NCBI GenBank assembly: GCA_900752785.1
Contig: CAADWP010000058.1
Coordinates: 1 to 7,412 of the forward strand
DNA from: an uncultured Ruminococcus sp.
GTDB lineage: Bacteria; Bacillota; Clostridia; Oscillospirales; Ruminococcaceae
DNA: 7,412 nt
Direction of reading: 5' to 3'
In this document: in pieces, positions 4,536 to 7,412 of the stretch
How the letters are laid out: the number at the start of each line of letters is the position of its first letter
Position numbering within the stretch: the first letter of the stretch is position 1
Program-made: the position numbers and the translations under genes
Notes under the pieces: model-generated
Databases searched by the model: none
What the model saw: only the letters and a program-made list of their open reading frames with translations
Told to the model about the DNA's origin: nothing

Positions 4536-7271
4536 ATGAGTTTACAGAGAAAGGAAAACAACCTCCGAAAAGCGCAGGCACGTCTTGACCGCATTCAGAA
4601 TCCTCCCCGCTGGAAAGTGATCTCGCATCTGAAAAACAGAGAGTTTCAGATTGACTTCCGCCGTGAACAGACGAAAAGCGGTAAATTCCGTACTCGTGCA
4701 TATATCGTCCGTGATGCTAAAGCATATCACGGCAATCACCGTGGTCTGATTCATAAAGCGGTCAATTTAAAATACCGTATCAAGGGTGATAAACCGTCTG
4801 TTACAAGGTTCATCAACTCGGCAGAGCCTACTACAAAAAAAGGCAGGCTGTTTAAGAAAATAGCTCAGGTCGGCAATTTTGCGTTACACGATGTAAAGCA
4901 GACGGCTGTTGATACGGCTCTTGCTGCGGAAACGGTCGGTATCAAAACTACAGATATTGCCCAACGTGAAATCAAAAACAAGCTAAGGCAGAAATATACC
5001 CGTGAAGCTGTTGACGATTATCATCGTGGTGTATTCTTCATGGGAAAGACGGCGGTCGATGCTGTCAAAGGGACGCATCGGCATTTTAAGCAGAAAAGGC
5101 AGCACAAGCTTGAAAAGGCAAAATTCAAGCTGAAAAAAGCGGATTATGCCGTATTCAAAGCAAAAACATATCAGCCAAAGCTGAAAGCAAATCAGGCGGA
5201 TCTGAAATCCGCTAAAGCTGAATACAAATCCAGAATTGTAAAAACTAATGGCAATCATCTCCGCAAGGCTATGAATAAACGCCGTTCACAGGCGTTTAAG
5301 CAGTCTAAGCGTGAGTTGAAATTTGAGCACAATCAGCTTAAAACAGATAAGAAATTTCGAGTAAAAGAGCTGCGGAATCAAAGGAAAATAAGCCAAAACA
5401 GCAGTTCGGGACTGCTTGCGTTAAAGCCTGCCGCATATACGGCAGGACGAATGAAAGCGTCTGCATGGCAGAAAGCGGTCAATGAAGATCAGGACAACGA
5501 TTTTCTTCATGCTGTCGATTCTGCAAAACGGCGAGTTGCCGAGCCTGTCGCTCAGAAAGTCAGCAAGCCCCAGCGTTTACAGCGACAAGAAAAGAAACGG
5601 GACACTCTGAGCGATAAGAAACTAAAATCGGAAAAGAAACTGAATAAGCAGGAAAATAGGCTGAAATCCAAGCACGACAGCTATAAAAAGCGTAAGAAAA
5701 AGCCAAAGCCTAAGATCAGTAAAAAGGCTAAAAATTCGCTTGCAAATGCTGTTAAAAAGGCAATGAAATTTATCAAAAACGTCTGCGAAAAGGAAGTGAT
5801 CAAATTCTTTGCCACGATTGCAATTCCAATCCTAATTATTCTTCTTGTGTTCGCTATCATCACCATGATTTTCAGCTCGTCATCATCGGGCGGAACATTT
5901 CTGCTCGGTACATATGCGGCGCAGGATTATGACCTGAGTGAAGCCGAAAAATATTACACAGAGCTTGCGTATAACCTCAATCAGAAAATTCTGAAAGTGA
6001 GCGATGCGGAGAATTGGAAGGACGGTCTTGCAGATTTCGGTGCGAATAAAGATGATCTGAAAGATACACCGAATGAATGGATTTTTGGCGAATCATCGGT
6101 ATATAATTGGACTCCGCAGTATGATTTTGACTGCTGCAAGCTGTGGGCGTTTCTGTGCGCATACTACTACGATTTTGATGCTGCCGACAACGGAGATATA
6201 AAATATTGGAAGTTCAGGGACGGTACAAAAACGCTCCTTGACGAGATTTTCAATGCGGAATATGAGTTCTGTTATTGGTACGACAATACGTCAGGCTGGG
6301 AGTACAAATATCAGTTTGAATCTCAGCGGTATTATTCGCTGGACGGTTCGGGGGTTTCGGGAGAATACGGATATATCAATATTTCTTATCCTGACGCACT
6401 TCCGTTTCAGGGATATAACAACGGCAATACGATTTATTTTAATCTGAGCAACGGCGAGGTGCTGAATTGTAACGATAACTATTCCGCAACAGGCTGGTAT
6501 CTGAAAAATCAGTTTGTTGACGATTATGACAACAGCGGTGCAAAATACGGTGCGTGGTACACAAACGGAGAACAATGCGGCTTTGGAATATGGGAAGATG
6601 ATGTGCTGAAAATTCCGATTCCTTATGTGATTACCGATGAGAACTGGTGCAGTTTTTTGCAGAAATACGAATGGAAAACCGACTGCCGTCTTTATTACAA
6701 TGTCAAGCAGAATAAGACATTTGAGGAAATCATTACAGAAAAGCTGGTTGGTATGTCCCACAGCGACGAACGTTTGCAGTATTACACTTTGCTTGCAGGA
6801 AAAGAGGACGGAACAGGTACGCTTAACGGCAATCATCAGACTTTGCATAATCTTCTTCCCGGTGCGACGATCCGTGATTATTCACTGAAAAGGCAGTTCG
6901 GCTATGAAATGACGGGCTGGAATAATGCGAGCGACGGCTTGTATCAGGGTATCAAGGTTTACTGCACAAACGGCGAAACGCTCAAAGCTCCGTTCAAGTG
7001 CAAGATCACCAACGTCAATACCGATGAGAATAAAATCACGCTCCGCAAGGACGATGTGGAGTATTGGTATGACGGAAACGGCGGTACAAAGCGTGATACG
7101 GAAGTCACCATTGCAAATGCTGTGCTTTTAAGTGGATTTTCCGAGGGTGATACGTTCAATGACGGTCAGGAGTTCGCAAGAACAACAGCCGAAAATGTAA
7201 ATTTTCACATCAACATCGACACGGACGGTAACGGCTGGGATTACATTGATCCCCGGCTGGTGCTGTATTAA
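4536..7271 (+). CDS. CD1108-like conjugation protein: basic arm, one membrane helix, degenerate M23/LytM-like C-terminus
   Basis: A 911-residue protein in the position normally held by the cell-wall hydrolase component of Gram-positive conjugation systems. Residues 1-420 are cytoplasmic, very basic and rich in predicted coiled coil (for example KLEKAKFKLKKADYAVFKAK, 191-210); 22 of the 60 residues at 351-410 are Lys. One membrane helix lies at about 421-446, followed by a Ser/Gly linker (447-453); the positive-inside rule places the rest outside. Residues 454-760 are unusual: 36 Tyr plus Trp fall within 521-720, and all ten Cys after the helix lie in the outer region, including the pair C533-C534. 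From about 786 the sequence follows an M23 peptidase pattern: QFGYEM, YQGIK, GETLKAP, ENKITL, EGDTFNDGQ, NFHINI, DP. However, the zinc-ligand HxxxD is Y803-K807 and the HxH motif is altered. The fold call is by pattern only; loss of activity is inferred. The start at 4536 has GGAGG at 4527-4531. The gene ends with tandem in-frame stops TAA TGA. Confidence 0.85.
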   Translation: MSLQRKENNLRKAQARLDRIQNPPRWKVISHLKNREFQIDFRREQTKSGKFRTRAYIVRDAKAYHGNHRGLIHKAVNLKYRIKGDKPSVTRFINSAEPTTKKGRLFKKIAQVGNFALHDVKQTAVDTALAAETVGIKTTDIAQREIKNKLRQKYTREAVDDYHRGVFFMGKTAVDAVKGTHRHFKQKRQHKLEKAKFKLKKADYAVFKAKTYQPKLKANQADLKSAKAEYKSRIVKTNGNHLRKAMNKRRSQAFKQSKRELKFEHNQLKTDKKFRVKELRNQRKISQNSSSGLLALKPAAYTAGRMKASAWQKAVNEDQDNDFLHAVDSAKRRVAEPVAQKVSKPQRLQRQEKKRDTLSDKKLKSEKKLNKQENRLKSKHDSYKKRKKKPKPKISKKAKNSLANAVKKAMKFIKNVCEKEVIKFFATIAIPILIILLVFAIITMIFSSSSSGGTFLLGTYAAQDYDLSEAEKYYTELAYNLNQKILKVSDAENWKDGLADFGANKDDLKDTPNEWIFGESSVYNWTPQYDFDCCKLWAFLCAYYYDFDAADNGDIKYWKFRDGTKTLLDEIFNAEYEFCYWYDNTSGWEYKYQFESQRYYSLDGSGVSGEYGYINISYPDALPFQGYNNGNTIYFNLSNGEVLNCNDNYSATGWYLKNQFVDDYDNSGAKYGAWYTNGEQCGFGIWEDDVLKIPIPYVITDENWCSFLQKYEWKTDCRLYYNVKQNKTFEEIITEKLVGMSHSDERLQYYTLLAGKEDGTGTLNGNHQTLHNLLPGATIRDYSLKRQFGYEMTGWNNASDGLYQGIKVYCTNGETLKAPFKCKITNVNTDENKITLRKDDVEYWYDGNGGTKRDTEVTIANAVLLSGFSEGDTFNDGQEFARTTAENVNFHINIDTDGNGWDYIDPRLVLY
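6891..7268 (+). other. Degenerate M23 (LytM-type) peptidase-like domain, residues about 786-911 of the preceding protein
   Basis: The order of short motifs matches an M23 domain: an FGY strand, an H/YxGI position, a GxxLxAP turn, an NxIxL strand, an xxGDxxxxGQ turn, a xFHIxI strand and a closing DP. In active enzymes such as LytM, zinc is held by the His and Asp of HxxxD and by the second His of HxH, with the first His catalytic. Here HxxxD reads Y803 and K807. The HxH position reads either N887-V-N889 or N889-F-H891. Spacing to the final D905-P906 favours the second alignment, which keeps one possible ligand, H891. Precedent for catalytically dead LytM domains with regulatory roles exists in EnvC and NlpD of E. 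coli. Confidence 0.6.
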
Positions 7272-7282
7272 TGAGGAATTGA

Positions 7283-7412
7283 ATGGCGCTTTATGACAAG
7301 AAAATCGAGCAGTACAGTAAAAAAGCGGAGCAGCTTGAACGGAATATCAAGCGTGATACGGAGGAGCGAAAACGGATTCTTTCCGAGGTTTCAAGGCTTC
7401 GGTATCTCTCGC
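7283..7412 (+). CDS. Start of a short coiled-coil protein, probably DUF4315-like, partial
   Basis: The first 43 codons are visible and the frame is open to the window edge. The ATG at 7283 has GAGG at 7273-7276, six bases upstream, and starts 11 bases after the stop of the 911-residue protein. The visible protein is highly charged and looks helical and coiled-coil along its whole length (for example KIEQYSKKAEQLERNIKR, 7-24), with alternating Lys/Arg and Glu. In related elements a short DUF4315 coiled-coil protein of unknown function usually follows the CD1108-type gene, which is the main reason for the name. Function is unknown; the small size and position suggest an accessory or scaffolding role in the transfer machinery, but that is inference. 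Confidence 0.6.
   Translation, partial: MALYDKKIEQYSKKAEQLERNIKRDTEERKRILSEVSRLRYLS

Noticed and set aside
5106..5235. Direct DNA repeats in the Lys-rich coding region
   Set aside because: The similarity comes from repeated Lys/Leu/Ala codons in a coiled coil; no unit recurs exactly at a fixed period.
6291..6848. Open frame of 185 codons on the minus strand
   Set aside because: It is antisense to the intact 911-residue protein, shows no recognisable domain and is explained by the codon composition of the sense gene.
4536..7271. NlpC/P60 (C40) peptidase domain, often expected in CD1108-type proteins
   Set aside because: I found no catalytic Cys followed by a suitably spaced His in the expected motifs; the C-terminal pattern fits an M23-like domain better.
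7257..7283. Terminator after the 911-residue gene
   Set aside because: There is no stem followed by a T run; the next gene begins 11 bases later with its own ribosome binding site.

Overview
The window is an internal stretch of the type IV secretion (conjugation) operon of an integrative and conjugative element. It is of the kind found in Clostridia such as gut Ruminococcus-like Oscillospiraceae and Lachnospiraceae, and comparable in gene order to the CTn elements of Clostridioides difficile (CD1110/CD1111/CD1112-type genes). The host assignment is inference from gene order, strong GGAGG ribosome binding sites and moderate base composition; no 16S, integrase or relaxase is present to confirm it. 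Every supported gene reads on the + strand. The reading frames are tightly packed, with gaps of 27, -50 (overlap), 19, 63, 21 and 11 bases, consistent with one transcript.

Layout: 1-63 is the C-terminal end of a small hydrophobic protein, probably the Maff2/VirB2-like subunit usually found at this place. 91-723 is a small adenine-methyltransferase-like protein carrying an NPPF motif. 674-1609 is the VirB6/TrbL-like polytopic channel protein (CD1112 type). 1629-2006 is a PrgI-family (VirB3-like) small membrane protein. 2070-4514 is the VirB4-like secretion ATPase (CD1110 type) with intact Walker motifs. 4536-7271 encodes a 911-residue bitopic protein: a roughly 420-residue very basic cytoplasmic arm, one membrane helix, a Tyr/Trp/Asp-rich and Cys-containing outer region, and a C-terminal domain shaped like an M23 (LytM) peptidase. 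7283 to the right edge is the start of a short coiled-coil protein, probably DUF4315-like.

Functionally, VirB4, PrgI/VirB3 and VirB6 form the inner-membrane core of the mating channel. The 911-residue protein takes the place normally held by the cell-wall-remodelling component of Gram-positive conjugation machines. The methyltransferase-like gene is an accessory embedded in the operon.

The point most worth a second look is that the M23-like domain has lost most or all of its zinc and catalytic residues, so it looks like a pseudo-peptidase. Other points are the overlap-coded tail of the methyltransferase-like protein, a small inverted repeat that could hide the virB4-like ribosome binding site, and an abrupt rise in TTG leucine codons within the ATPase gene. 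I saw no tRNA, rRNA, CRISPR array, insertion sequence, attachment site or convincing terminator, and no gene-free stretch longer than 63 bases.
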